Notes: generated by a model not told the origin, from the sequence alone. Positions 10,721-21,222 are shown, counted from the stretch's first letter. The stretch is DNA of 64,000 nucleotides from Odobenus rosmarus divergens (GCF_000321225.1 NW_004452135.1:104248-168247), one strand, 5' to 3'. Numbers and translations are program-made.

Positions 10721-12181
10721 TCAGGAGAGAATGAGAGAAAGAGACAGAGAAAGGGAGACAGGGATGCATCATGTAAAAAGAAAACAAACATATATATGTA
10801 TGTATTTTAAATAACTGCAGAAATTTAATTATGGGCAGGATTTTAGGTGATACCAAAGAATTCTTCGTTTTGTTAGGTGTGGAAATGCCAAGGTGTTATG
10901 TGTAAGGGTGTCTGCAGTTTTCAGAGTGCCATACTGAAGCAAATATTGAAATGATACAAGTGCTTTAAACTGCCTTTAAAAAAGCATGGACAAAACAAAT
11001 GTTCAAATATTGCTAACTTCTGATGTTTTACACTGGGTGTGTGGAGGATTGCTGCACTTTTTCAAGTCCCGGTCCACGTCTTTCTAACAGTAAGACTTTG
11101 TCTTCCAAACTGTAACATTAGTTATACTCAGTTTTCCTAATGCCAGTAATCTCTGTCTCATTGGATTGTTGTGATTACTAGTTAGGTACAGGTTACCTGC
11201 TCACAGTACAAGAATGTTTGCTAAGCACGATGTTTCCTGGCAAGGGAAACCTGCATTGAGGAGGAACAATGCCAGGATTCTGTCTCAGGTTACACCACAG
11301 GCCCGTCTTTTAATCCCCTTTTCTTTGCATTCATATGACTTTTTTTTTTTAGATTAAAGAAAATAATGACTTTTGCTCATGATATATTCCTGGCCTTCCA
11401 AGCTGCCCAGTTCCATAGGCCTTCTGGCCTCTCATGAAAGGGGCTGGCAACCGAGTGGAGCATGAACACTTCTGCTGCATTTCAGAGCAGGAGTTCCTTA
11501 GGTCTAAGCTTTACTTCTGATTGCTGCTTTGAATGTTTCTTCCTGTTTTTATTCAGGAGAGTTTAAATTTCTATAGGACAATGGTTACTAAAAATACCGG
11601 ATGTAGATCTAAGACTAAGGCCCAGGTTGCTTATTGAACTGTGTCTGGGGCAGGAGCTAAGAAACATCTGAGACTTGCCATCTTCTATGGCTATGGCCAA
11701 TATAAAACGAATTACCTGAGACAGCTAGCAAGGAGAGCAGAATTACCTCAGGCCAGGATGTGAGTCAAGCCACTCTGGCTCAGCAAAATAATCTGTGTCA
11801 TCCCAAATATTGTTTCTGACTGGGAGTTCCATTCTGCCATCTGAGCCATTTCTGACTTGGGAGGGTCTTAGGTTTTGGAGGATGCCAGATAGGCAGAGTA
11901 AATGCAGGGAGAAAAACTGAAAACAAAACAAAACAAAAACTAAAGAATTTGAACTCCCACCCATTTAAGAAGTGACTGCAAAGGGCATAAAACAAACTAG
12001 CATAAGAAAGTAAGAGCCCCAACGTAATTCTCTCTGAAAAGATGAAATCAATGGAGTAAAGGAATCTAAACACAATTTTAAGAATGGTTAGTATCTTGAA
12101 GATATAAAATAAAGAACAGATGTGAAGAGATAATAGATAGATATGAAAAGAACCAAATGTAAATCCTAGAAAAAAGATGTA
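10721..12181. other. mostly unassigned
   Basis: 10,840-10,990 (taggtgataccaaagaatt ... gccatactgaagcaaatattgaaatgat) may be an old L1M 3' end. 11,000-11,720 looks single-copy with moderate GC. The 159-codon minus frame at 11,798-12,277 starts inside the neighbouring SINE and is rich in F, L, I and S from AT-rich DNA. Confidence 0.4.
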
Positions 12182-12391
12182 CTTTTTAAAGATTTTATTT
12201 ATTAAAATAGGGCTAGACTCTAAATAAATAGAGAGACCAGAAGCATGGCAGGGGCAGGAACAGAGGGAGAGAGACAAGCAGACTCTGCAATGAGCACAGA
12301 GCCCAACATGGGGCTTGATCCCATGGCCCTGAGATCATAACCTGAGCTGAAATCAATAGTCAGACTCTCAACCAACTGAACCACCCAGGTA
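12182..12391 (-). mobile_element. degenerate SINEC, older subtype
   Basis: Recognisable from the T-rich tail complement (aaagattttatttatt) through aacctgagctgaaatcaat to ccacccaggt. It has a 30-40 bp divergent stretch near the tail, lacks the last head bases and has no TSD. Confidence 0.85.
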
Positions 12392-12866
12392 TTTTTACAT
12401 ATGAATCTTTCAATAGGCAGGATGCACTGTGAGTAGAGTTGAAGAGACAAGAAGAGAATCTGAAGGAATTGGAGTGAAATTTATACAAATGGAGTGAAGA
12501 TAGATGCAATGATCAAAATAATGAAGAGGCTCCAAGGCAGAGGGGTGATAGATGGAGAGACTGTCATAGAAGTCAAACAGAAGTTCAAGAAAAATATAGA
12601 TTAAAAAAAACGTTGAGAAGAAATAGAGACTTGAAAAAAGCCACATGAAAACACAAATACTCCTGGTGGTGCATGAGAGGAGGACCAACAAGCACTTTGG
12701 CCCCAGCACAATGCAGTGCCAGACTGTTCTGGGATTTACGTCCTGATGGCCACCTGACTCAGATGCAGAGGGAGCTTCCCCTCAAGGGCATATTCCATAC
12801 ATCAGCTTCATCAGCAAGGACTCCTTATCCTGCTCCTGTGAGTCTTGGAGAATTGCATGATAAGTC
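12392..12866. other. unassigned, moderate GC at right
   Basis: 12,660-12,860 is GC-richer than its flanks (gcacaatgcagtgccagactg, ccacctgactcagatgcag). It is not a family that I can name. The 69-codon frame at 12,673-12,882 runs into the next SINE. Confidence 0.4.
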
Positions 12867-12875
12867 GTCAATTTT

Positions 12876-13000
12876 TTTTTAAGTGGGCAACATGCGTAGT
12901 GTGAAACCCAACGAGGGGCTTGAACTCATGACCCTGAGATCAAGACCTGAGCTGAGATCAAGAATCGGACACTCAACTGACTAAGCCACCCAGGCGCCCC
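12876..13000 (-). mobile_element. short SINEC, older subtype
   Basis: About 125 bp. It has the tail complement, a gaactcatgaccctgagatc block and the complete head (gccacccaggcgcccc). gtcaatttt at 12,867-12,875 and again at 13,008-13,016 is a probable TSD, leaving 7 extra bases at the right. Confidence 0.88.
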
Positions 13001-13016
13001 TGACACTGTCAATTTT

Positions 13017-14100
13017 AACACTAACGTCAGAAGGAACTAGGAAAGTAGGCAGCATTTCCAGTCTGACATTGACTGCCTTCTCTATCCTCAAAGCCAGGAC
13101 TCACCCCCGTGTCTTTGACACCCATAGAACATGAAGGGTTATCATTGGTGGGACTTCTTGCCCCTTTAAACATTCTTCTCAGGGACTTGGTCTTCTGCAA
13201 AGGGTTATCTTTCCCAAGCTTTTACTTTCTCGGATCCAGACTAGTGAACCATTCTAGCCAAGACTTCTTTATTACTACATTCTCTTCCACATTCCCTAGT
13301 CTTGCATTCTGGCAATTCCATGTGTGGTCTTTCCCATAGCAGAGTCAGTTAGGCATTTCTGACATACATCCCAGGTCCCAATACCCAGAAGGTTACATGC
13401 ATCCTTTAGATAACAGTTTCCAACCAGAGCTTGGTCTGGGAAGCTTTTTCACAAGAGATGGGGGGCCTGCTTATCCCTATCTCCCAGGAAGCTGCTTCCT
13501 GGGAGCCAAATCAGAGCCGCCACACCTGCTTCCACATCTCAACAGAAGTCTCCGGATCCATCCAGCTCCTTTCTTTGGTTTTATTCTCCAAGGCAGTCAA
13601 TGTGACCTCCTTGTATTCATCCTCCCAAATTAGTTTCACTAACAGTGAAAAGTCTCTAAGTCCCTCTGGTCTCCTGTGAAGTCAAAGTTGCCTCTGTAAG
13701 GCTTCACTCTAAATCAATCCAGTAGCAACTTCCATTCCCCTGGGCCTGATTTTTTCTGAACTCCATCACACAGAGCTGTGTTTTACAGCTCACAGAAGAG
13801 TTTGTAAAAATCTCAACTTATACAAAGAGGTCTTTTCTCCTTCCTGTTGATGTACGATGAGAAATTTGACTTCAGAATCTTGGCAGCGTCTCATATAAAC
13901 AAATGCCTCTTCCAGTCTTGCTAGTCATTCATCCAGAGACAAAGGGATCTGCTGGTTTGTGATGATATATAATTCTTAATTTCAAGACCTGCAAAAGTTT
14001 CCATGAATCTGTGTTACCCTGCTTCCTCTCAGGTCTGGTATATTTTAGCAGCACAGTGAAACCATAACTCAAAATCTCCTTCTCTACTCACAGAGTCCTA
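13017..14100. other. unassigned, possibly upstream part of the retroviral remnant
   Basis: Moderate GC and unique-looking. It contains a perfect 25-bp hairpin at 13,481-13,505. It could hold further decayed ERVL sequence, but I cannot align it by eye. Frames at 13,109-13,679 have no motif. Confidence 0.35.
13481..13505. repeat. perfect short hairpin
   Basis: ctcccaggaagc, one central t, then gcttcctgggag: 12-bp arms with no mismatch. There is no T-run after it and no known role. Confidence 0.95.
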
Positions 14101-14561
14101 CATGATATACTGTGGTTTTGTGATATTCTGTGGCTCTACGGCAGAGCAGTGGATACTGAGGCCTCTGTCCAGACACCCTCTTCAAGGTTGATATGCTCAT
14201 CTTCATCTGTGGCTGACCACTCAGCACTGAATCCCTCAGTAGAAACTCCTTGATAATAGATACCTACTTCCTTAAAATGTGTGTCTCCTCCCTGGGGTAG
14301 CCTGTGGTCAATGAATGGTTCATAGGGGGGAAAAGCCCTGACCCTTTGGCTCAATTTGGGGTATTAGAAGTAACATCCCAGCTCCCACAATCCTTGTGGA
14401 GCATCTTAAGCTTTAGTTGTAATCACACTGCAAGTTTCTCCCTCTTTGCAATGTGACTTTCTCAGTTCCTTATTGGTGTATTCCATAAAAACACCTCCTA
14501 GCAAACCTGCATGGAATTCTCCCTCTCAGTGTTTATTTCCAGGGAACTTGCTCCAAGACAG
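14100..14561 (+). mobile_element. probable ERVL-type LTR (decayed)
   Basis: Inferred mainly from position. It ends in tccagggaacttgctccaagaca immediately before a primer-binding-like site, and carries ataaaaacacctcc about 80 bp from the end. The 5' edge is not resolved. Family is likely a class III (ERVL) LTR. Confidence 0.4.
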
Positions 14562-14562
14562 T

Positions 14563-14577
14563 TGGTATCAGAAGTGG
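14563..14577 (+). other. retroviral primer-binding-site-like sequence
   Basis: tggtatcagaagtgg, two bases after a CA that could close the LTR. This form is typical of the Leu-tRNA-type site of class III endogenous retroviruses (family knowledge; not aligned here). Confidence 0.55.
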
Positions 14578-15600
14578 TCCTAGGTAGTAGACTCAAAACA
14601 GGAAAATGGAGAGGATTACTCTCCAGTTGGTGGGCAAGGAGGAGCAGATCACTGATAGTAGATGACGTATTGATAGCCCCCAACTCACCATAGCAATGCA
14701 GTTGTTCAAAAGTTGACCAGTAGAAACCGAGGTGGGTGGTTTGGTGCACGGGCTGCTACAGGGTCTCTGACACTGAAAAAGTGTGAGGGAAATGATCAGT
14801 TAAGGATTATGGAACCAAGTGACTGCTGCTGAGTCTTTGACTCTTTGTTGAAGAAAGATAATGCCTGGCTCAGAGTGATTAATCAATAATTCAAGGCAAA
14901 ATGTGAAAGCCAGATAATCTTCTGGATAACATTTAATAAAAAACCCTAGTATCCTGCAGCCAGAAGGCTAACAGAGCAGAGGAACGCTTAGGGTTTAATT
15001 TTGAGGGAGGTTTAGGATCTAATTGGAGGGTAGTGGAACTTTAGAGGGGGTTGAAATCTCAGCCTCAGCCAAGCCCCCACGCCAAGTACACGATCCTGAA
15101 ACTTGACAGGGGGAACCTGAATAATGCAGGTGAGAGCCTTTAAAAGTATACATTTCACTCTTGCCCCAGGACTATATTAACTCTCCTTCCCTCTGTTGCA
15201 ATATAGCTCAAAGGCGCCTGGACCATCCAAATATTCTGCAGAATGTGTTGTGGGTCCATTATGTCAATAAACATCATGCTAGGCTAATCAGACTGGATGG
15301 ACAAGAAGAAATGGCAAGTATGACGATGGTCTTGATGTATGGACTACCGAGAGGTGGAAGCAAACTCCATGATAATTCAGGGTCCTGCCAGTGAGGTTTG
15401 TAAGAATTCAGTGGGGTTGGTCATGTTGGGACTTTCCTTCCCAGCTAAGGGCAAGCTATTGTAGCTTACACCACTCAAAACTAAAAAAAAAAGAAGTATA
15501 GAGTATGGTAGACCTCTTTGGGTTGTGGCTGTAGCACATTGGTATGTAGGCATTCTGCACCGGGGTCTATTTAAGGGGTGCACAGAAGGTAGCTAAATTT
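14578..15600 (+). pseudogene. ERVL-type internal remnant with decayed pol
   Basis: An old endogenous retrovirus interior. From 15,161 a 77-codon frame reads LPQDYINSP, which resembles the conserved block shortly before the reverse-transcriptase catalytic box. The box itself is not intact (the frame reads HYVNKHHA where an aspartate pair is expected). The similarity continues in another frame to about 15,590, so at least one frameshift and several stops separate the pieces. The gag part (14,578-15,100) is not readable. No function is expected. I recognise it by the RT-like block, the upstream primer-binding-like site and the order LTR-PBS-pol. Confidence 0.6.
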
Positions 15601-16979
15601 GATTGGGACCAAGAATAGGAAAGGCAAAATGGGTCCCTTCCTTTAAAGTCTTATCAAGAGCAGGTTCTACTTACCAATATAGTCTCCAGGAAACCCCATG
15701 TCAGCAGGAGACACAGACTGGGGCCCCTAAACTAGCTAATAAGCACATCTGGTCAGAACCATGTTTCCTTATTAAGAAAGAGTCCAGTTTTATAAGAAAT
15801 TGTATACCAGTTGAGGCTAGGTTAAACTTCAAGTTCCAACTAGTTATTCTGCAAGGAAGTGAATTTACTCAGTTCTGTGAGCTCTTCTGTGTTTTATCTC
15901 AAACATCCAAGTGTGTCTAGACTGTAGGCTTAAAAATCTGGGGCTACTGACAGGAGAAATGTGATACTTCTGAGACTAGGTAGCAAATGGAACATCTACT
16001 GAGCTGGTGTTTTACTTGATCTTTGTCTAAGTTCATTATGTGTATATTTATATCAAGAACCACGTGCAAGGAAGATGGAAGAACATGGCACCAGCCACAG
16101 TGGACCTAAGAAAACCATTGTAATGTTAGGGAGTCTACGAAATCTGAGTTCACCATTTTCAGGGGTTTGTAAAATTCATCCTCAGTATTGGGGAAGGAAA
16201 TGCTTTCAGAGTGCAGCAATGGACTTTGAGAAGGTGAAACAATTTCCCAGGTTTCATTTAAACACATAGAACCTCAAGTTTGCTTATCACTGGAATCCTC
16301 ACGAATCAAAGCTAATCCAATTTCTAAAATGTAAAGGATGATATATTTTTTTTTAATTTTCAAACATGTAATACTAAAATACAAAAACCAGGACAAAATT
16401 ATCTCAAAATGAGAAGTAAGGTGATTTTCTCAGAGAGGTGATGCACTTTTGCTCACTTTCGTTTTGTCTAATGGCATTGATCTTTTAAATAGCTGACAAA
16501 GCCAGGAGTGAAACCATGTATGCTAATTACTCAGCAGTTTTAAACATATGAATATAAAAGAAAGAGAACGTTTTTTTAGTTGGTGATAGGAACTTAAAAA
16601 ATTACTCTTCCTTAAATTTTTTGGTATTTCTCTGTGTTGATGACCACAAACATTATTTTTTAATAGTCTGTTTTTTATTGAGATGTTATATTATTTAGGG
16701 GAAAATAATGGCCTGTTGGAAAATCAATTTATTGAAAAAAATGTTTCAAATTGACAGATATGACACTTTTTTTAAAAAGGCTGAAAGCAGCAGAATCACA
16801 CCTCCTAGAATTTGACATGTAAAATGAATGTAACTTGTAGATTTAGTGTTTTCACATACCTCACATTTCTCTATCTGAAATGTTTTCTCTTCTCTCCAGT
16901 TGCCTTTCCGTTTTAACATTTTTCTACTCATGAATTTTGCTGCAATATTTCAGACTCATTTAATATGTGTCCCACATCA
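15601..16979. other. unassigned
   Basis: 15,603-15,920 has a 105-codon frame without any motif and may be more retroviral interior. 16,300-16,980 is AT-rich with nothing recognisable. Confidence 0.35.
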
Positions 16980-16994
16980 CCCAGTTGTTTTTTT

Positions 16995-17202
16995 GTTTTG
17001 TTTTGTTTTTTAAGATTTTATTTATTTATTTGGCAGAGAGATACAGAGAGAGAGCAAGTAGGCAGAGAGGCAGGCACAGGGAGAGGGAGAAGCAGGCTCC
17101 CCGCCGAGCAGGGAGCCCCATGCGGGGCTCGATCCCAGGACCCTGGGATTATGACCTGAGCCGCCGGCAGCCGCTTAACTGACTGAGCCACCCAGGCACC
17201 CC
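16995..17202 (-). mobile_element. SINEC, GC-rich head variant
   Basis: Full length with T-rich (TTTTG)n tail complement. Where other copies read gagccgaaggcagacgc, it reads gagccgccggcagccgc. A 15-bp perfect TSD (cccagttgttttttt) lies at 16,980-16,994 and 17,203-17,217. The frames at 16,965-17,281 on both strands are inside it. Confidence 0.96.
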
Positions 17203-17217
17203 CCCAGTTGTTTTTTT

Positions 17218-17846
17218 TATAACTTTTGCAGAGGAAAATCACAATGCACAATAATTGATTTACAAGTAATCTTTTCCACATTTAAACAATATTTTCAGAT
17301 CCCTTTGTTTTATTTAACTCCAACTCTCCTCGAAATGTCATAATTTTTAGTTTATTTTCTTTATTACTTTAAAAATGTTTTTATAAACAGAATTTGTATT
17401 TATTCTTCATGAATCTTAAAAGATAAAACTTCTAGAGGGAGATATGAGTCAAGACAAACTTCAGGCAGTATGGATGTGTTAATTTTTTTGCAGTTGTGAG
17501 AATTATTGTGGTTATTCTGTATTGCATCCAATTTTGAAAGTCCCTCAAGATGGGGATATTCTTGATTGGCTTTGAAATAAATAATGCATTTTCACGAAAA
17601 TGCTTCAGATGCTAGAAGCACCAAATGAACAAATAATAAGAAATGGGCACTACTGTCAATGTATAGTAAAAATATACTTGCATGTTTGCTTGTGTGTTTA
17701 TTTATTTATAACTTGCCCATTTAAGCAAAGATTTAAGGCTGGATCGAGTTGCATTCTACTTTAGAGGAGGGTATTTGAACTTTTCCCAATTTAATTTGTT
17801 GGAGCAAATTGCAGTGAATATTTCAGATGGGGCAAATGCTTCTCAC
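17218..17846. other. AT-rich stretch, no recognised feature
   Basis: Nothing recognised on either strand. Confidence 0.45.
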
Positions 17847-17862
17847 AAGAGAAGATAAAGTA

Positions 17863-17888
17863 GGGGCGCCTGAGTGGCTCAGTCAGTT
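17863..17888 (+). mobile_element. tailless SINEC head insertion
   Basis: Only the first ~26 bp of a SINEC (ggggcgcctgagtggctcag + tcagtt) is present, ending where the D loop of the tRNA-like part lies. A perfect 16-bp direct repeat aagagaagataaagta flanks it (17,847-17,862 and 17,889-17,904). It has no A-tail and no body. This is the arrangement described for tailless tRNA-related retropseudogenes. Up to three terminal bases (aag) could belong to either the element or the repeat. Confidence 0.9.
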
Positions 17889-18015
17889 AAGAGAAGATAA
17901 AGTAATTTAAATATTTTGGTATTATGTCTGTAGCAATTTATTTGTTTTCTAGTTCAGAATGACTCCAGGTTTTTTTTTTCTTTCCTTTTTTTTTATTTCT
18001 TTTTGCAACAGACCT

Positions 18016-18336
18016 GTGAGGGAAAGTTGGAAGCAATAGCTTTAACATCTAATAAATATGCTAATAAATGTTCTTTCTTCTGCCAAGTAAAATTTTTTAA
18101 AAAGTCCGTCTTTTGAGAGTAAGGTAAATGGAGTTTGGTTTCCTTAACTAAAGTCCTAGGAGTAAGATTGGGGGCTCCTCTTATTTTACGTGCCTGGAAG
18201 AATTTTTATTACTCTTGAGAGTAAAATGAATGGAATTGGCTAAGGAAATCAAACTCTGAGGAATTAACAGGGACTTCTATGTTACAAAGGGAAGGGTCTT
18301 TAAAAGTTGAGGTATTGCTTCCAACTTCTCACTCAC
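18016..18336. repeat. palindromic MITE-like block
   Basis: Outer arms gtgagggaaagttggaagcaat (18,016-18,037) and attgcttccaacttctcactcac (18,314-18,336) are inverted copies with few mismatches. Further in, gagtttggtttccttaacta (18,131-18,150) pairs with ttggctaaggaaatcaaactc (about 18,236-18,256), shifted by some tens of bases. The flank on each side is ordinary AT-rich DNA. A non-autonomous DNA transposon is the likeliest reading; family unknown. Confidence 0.55.
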
Positions 18337-18359
18337 AGATCCTTTGTTTGAAAAGCAAG

Positions 18360-18690
18360 CTCTTTTGGGGGCCAAGCCAGCCTTGGTTGATGTAGATTTG
18401 TCCTGTGTCAACTTAGCTAAGCGAGTTCCCTTCTCTCAGGAGTCCTAGGTGAATATGGGCCACATTCTTGTCTTGCACCTTGTGCATGAGATTTTCATCT
18501 TTGCTCGTATGCTGGTGCAGGAGACATGGCGTTACTACTGCTCGGCTCCAGTGTGCTGTCAGTTGTCCCCTTGTGGCTGGCTGCCTCGGGTACCGCCCAC
18601 CCCGTCCTCCTGTCTATGAGTGCAGGGCCAGATGGACGTCGTGATGTGGGATGTGGTGGAGGCTCTGAGGGCCTGGACTTCAGCTTCTCT
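18360..18690. other. GC-rich block, unassigned
   Basis: Locally GC-rich with several CpGs (cggctcc, ctcgggtaccgcccacc, gacgtcgtgatg) in an AT-rich setting. Only short frames are open. It could be a decayed LTR, a retrocopy piece or a conserved element. Confidence 0.4.
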
Positions 18691-18699
18691 TCATAGTTT

Positions 18700-19330
18700 T
18701 TTATTAGAGAAGAAATGTATGTTATAGAGATTTAGAGCATACAGAAAGCTAGTAAAAAATCATCTGTAATCCCAATGCCCCATCAAACTCCTCTAGGTAT
18801 TTTTATGTGTATTATCTTATCAGTCATGTATGTGTGCACATGTATATATGTATATACTCATGTATTTACACTTACTAAATTACATAATACATAAAATATG
18901 AGACAATATACAAAAATACGTATCTTTACATATTCAATTGTATTTTTACACAGTTAAGATGATATGCAATATAATTACATAATTAAATATTATAAAATGC
19001 CTAAATAAATTAGATATACAGAAATAAGTATTTTAATTGAGTTATATTGCTTATATAGATATTTAATTTGTGCTTTTCTCATTTTAATTGATTATGAACA
19101 TTTCCCCAATTCCCTAAATATATTTGAGAGTATGTTTTACATAATTGTATCCAGTTTCTTCCTTTATTTACCCAATCATCAACTGAATGGATATTCATGC
19201 TCCTTTATTTCCTATTATAAGCAACACTGTCGTAAGAAATTTTCACATAAAATTTTGTGTAGATCTGTGTTTTTTCCTGAGAATAACTTCCAGGACCTGG
19301 AGTTTCTGATTTAATGGGCATTTTCTTTAA
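18700..19330 (-). mobile_element. possible L1M relic
   Basis: The middle (ttattattataag-like, ttacccaatcatcaactgaatggatattc, cctattataagcaacactg) resembles reverse-complement old L1 ORF2/3' text. Strongly diverged, boundaries guessed. Confidence 0.35.
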
Positions 19331-20169
19331 TGATCTTGATACTTAAGATTAAATTGCTCTTGTTACAGACTGAATGTTTGTGTTTCTCCCAGACTTATGG
19401 TTCTCTTTATTTTTATTTCCTTGAGTAGTGAGGAGATAAAATATTTTCCTATCTTTACTGGTCATTACATTTCTTCTCTTGTGAGCTGCACATTCTTCTT
19501 CTGAGCTGAAATTTACATTGTAGTGTTTGCTTTTCCTTCTGGTGAGAACTCTTTTTTATCAATGATATTAACACTTTAATTGAGAGGATGTGACAAAGTA
19601 AATAAAAATATTTGTTAGAGGATGAGTATGTGGTGAAATATACGTAGACTATAGTTACTGTAAGTTACAATTGAATTTGAAAATGCTTGCTAACAGTTTG
19701 GCAGAGATCATAGGGCCATAAATACTTAGAAGGTTTAAGATTTGTGCTGAAATTATCCTGGTTGGCAAGATAAGGAGAAAGAATAATTGGCTGACAGAAA
19801 GGAGATAAAGACTAAGACCCAATTAAGTTTGCAGATCAACTAAGGACATAATAAGATTTTAGTCAAGTGGGAACAAGGTACCCCAGGATTAAATTGTGAA
19901 GCCTCAGATGTGGCTGCCCTGGTCATGAAGTCTAATCCTCATGATGATGGCAATGACATGCAAATAAGGTTAAGATTAAATACATTTGCACACTGCGACT
20001 TTAGGAGGTATTTCAGTGAGTTTTGTGGAGCAAAAATATTTGAGACTGAAAATAAAAGATACTGTGCTAAGGTATATATTCTAGACCTTCTCAAGGTTGT
20101 GGTTAATAGATGTAAAAATTACAAGAAATGCTCTGTGCACCCATGCTGCCTCACCTCTTCTACTTGGGT
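19331..20169. other. mostly unassigned
   Basis: A 35-bp patch at 19,363-19,397 (gttacagactgaatgtttgtg...) resembles the start of an MLT1-type LTR but stops. The 133-codon plus frame at 19,910-20,311 overlaps the minus-strand candidate exon below and looks like its antisense extended by chance. Confidence 0.35.
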
Positions 20170-20328
20170 TCATGGTTGCGTGGGAGAAAACTCTGGGACT
20201 GAAGTTGTCCCTTCTGTGACTCGGGCGCTTGGATTGTTGGCAACGGTCGCGGTACGCTGCTTCAGCTGCTTTTCCAGCCTCTCTTTGGCCATGAACTGCT
20301 TAAAAGAGTGACAACTGAGACAAGCAAG
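20170..20328 (-). CDS. candidate last coding exon or retrocopy fragment
   Basis: On the minus strand a frame is open for 52 codons from just after a TAA at 20,331-20,329 to a TGA at 20,172-20,170. An ATG sits at 20,292, and downstream of it the frame is rich in K, E, Q and R (MAKERLEKQLKQR) and then turns to a P/S/T-rich end finishing EFSPTQP. The strand reads tgcttgtctcag just upstream, a usable splice acceptor ending at 20,315; the frame would then enter from a previous exon. CpG density is high for this window (GCGTACCGCGACCG). No poly(A) tail or TSD is seen, which argues weakly against a processed copy. I do not recognise the protein. It may be a helical C-terminal tail. Confidence 0.35.
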   Translation of the reverse strand, partial: LACLSCHSFKQFMAKERLEKQLKQRTATVANNPSARVTEGTTSVPEFSPTQP

Positions 20329-20329
20329 T

Positions 20330-21040
20330 TAATACATTGCACACATTTATTTTTCCTAATTTCCATTTGTTTTATCTTCTTTATAGTTTGGTCACTGTTT
20401 CCTATATATTTATTTGTTTGTTGTTACATTTCAGTCATACAGAATTTGCGTGTGTGGTCAGAATTTTCTTTGTGATATCTTCCCTTGGTTTTTTTTTTTC
20501 CACTCTACAATCATTTAGTATTAGCCTAGGGTTATCTCTATGGTTTCTATTTCTATAGTATCTCTTTTTATAGCTTAGTTCTAAACTTTGAAATCTTTAA
20601 TACATCTGGAAATTATTTTTATAATATGAAAGGCTAATTTGATTTTCCCCCATGTATGTCAAGTTGTATATAGCATTTTAAATACTATTCTTTGTTCTCA
20701 AATTTGAGATGACATATTTATCATACATTAACATATGTGTGTTTGTGGAGGGTTTTTTTGCTTTGTATTTTTGTTTTCTATTCTGTTTTTTGAGGTTTTT
20801 CTTCCACTTGTATTTTCCTACGAGAATAAAGAATACTAGAATAGAGAGGTACTAGACTACTAGAGTACTAGAATACAGAGGAACCCTTGCTTCGATATTT
20901 TAATTGTAGGACCAAAGGGAAAACCATACAGTACTCTTTTGAAGTGCACCTGGTGTTTCAACACAGCTTATCATGCTCTGTTCTTACATAGTTGTGTTTC
21001 AAACAAAGGCACACCTTTATCATAGTATGGAGAAGCCTAA
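20330..21040. other. AT-rich, with a small TACTAGA repeat
   Basis: At 20,832-20,881 the heptamer tactaga occurs four times in 50 bp (spaced 17, 8 and 8 bp), interleaved with atagagagg / atacagagg. Otherwise nothing recognised. Confidence 0.5.
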
Positions 21041-21043
21041 GGC

Positions 21044-21222
21044 TGAGGTTCTCAGATATCAGCAAGCCTAAAAATTGTCTTACATGCACGTAAAATGTGC
21101 AGAATCTTAGCTGAGTTGCCAAGGATTCCCATCCCATCAGTCCAGGGTGTGGCTCTGAGACCTGCACGTTTAACAAGTATCCAGGTGATTTTGGTATGAA
21201 GTCCATGGGACCAAACTTTAAA
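21044..21222 (+). mobile_element. MER5A-type hAT transposon relic
   Basis: Follows the order of the MER5A family: ggttctcagatatc at the left, gtgcagaatctt, a CC-rich middle, ctgagacctgcacgtttaacaagtatccaggtgatt, then catgggaccaaacttt at the right. Non-autonomous, old, no function expected. Confidence 0.7.

Noticed and set aside
11798..12277. 159-codon minus-strand ORF, longest in the window
   Set aside because: Begins inside a SINEC, and is F/L/I/S-rich translation of AT-rich DNA with no motif.
19910..20311. 133-codon plus-strand ORF
   Set aside because: Largely antisense to the minus-strand candidate exon; composition is unremarkable and cysteine-rich by chance.
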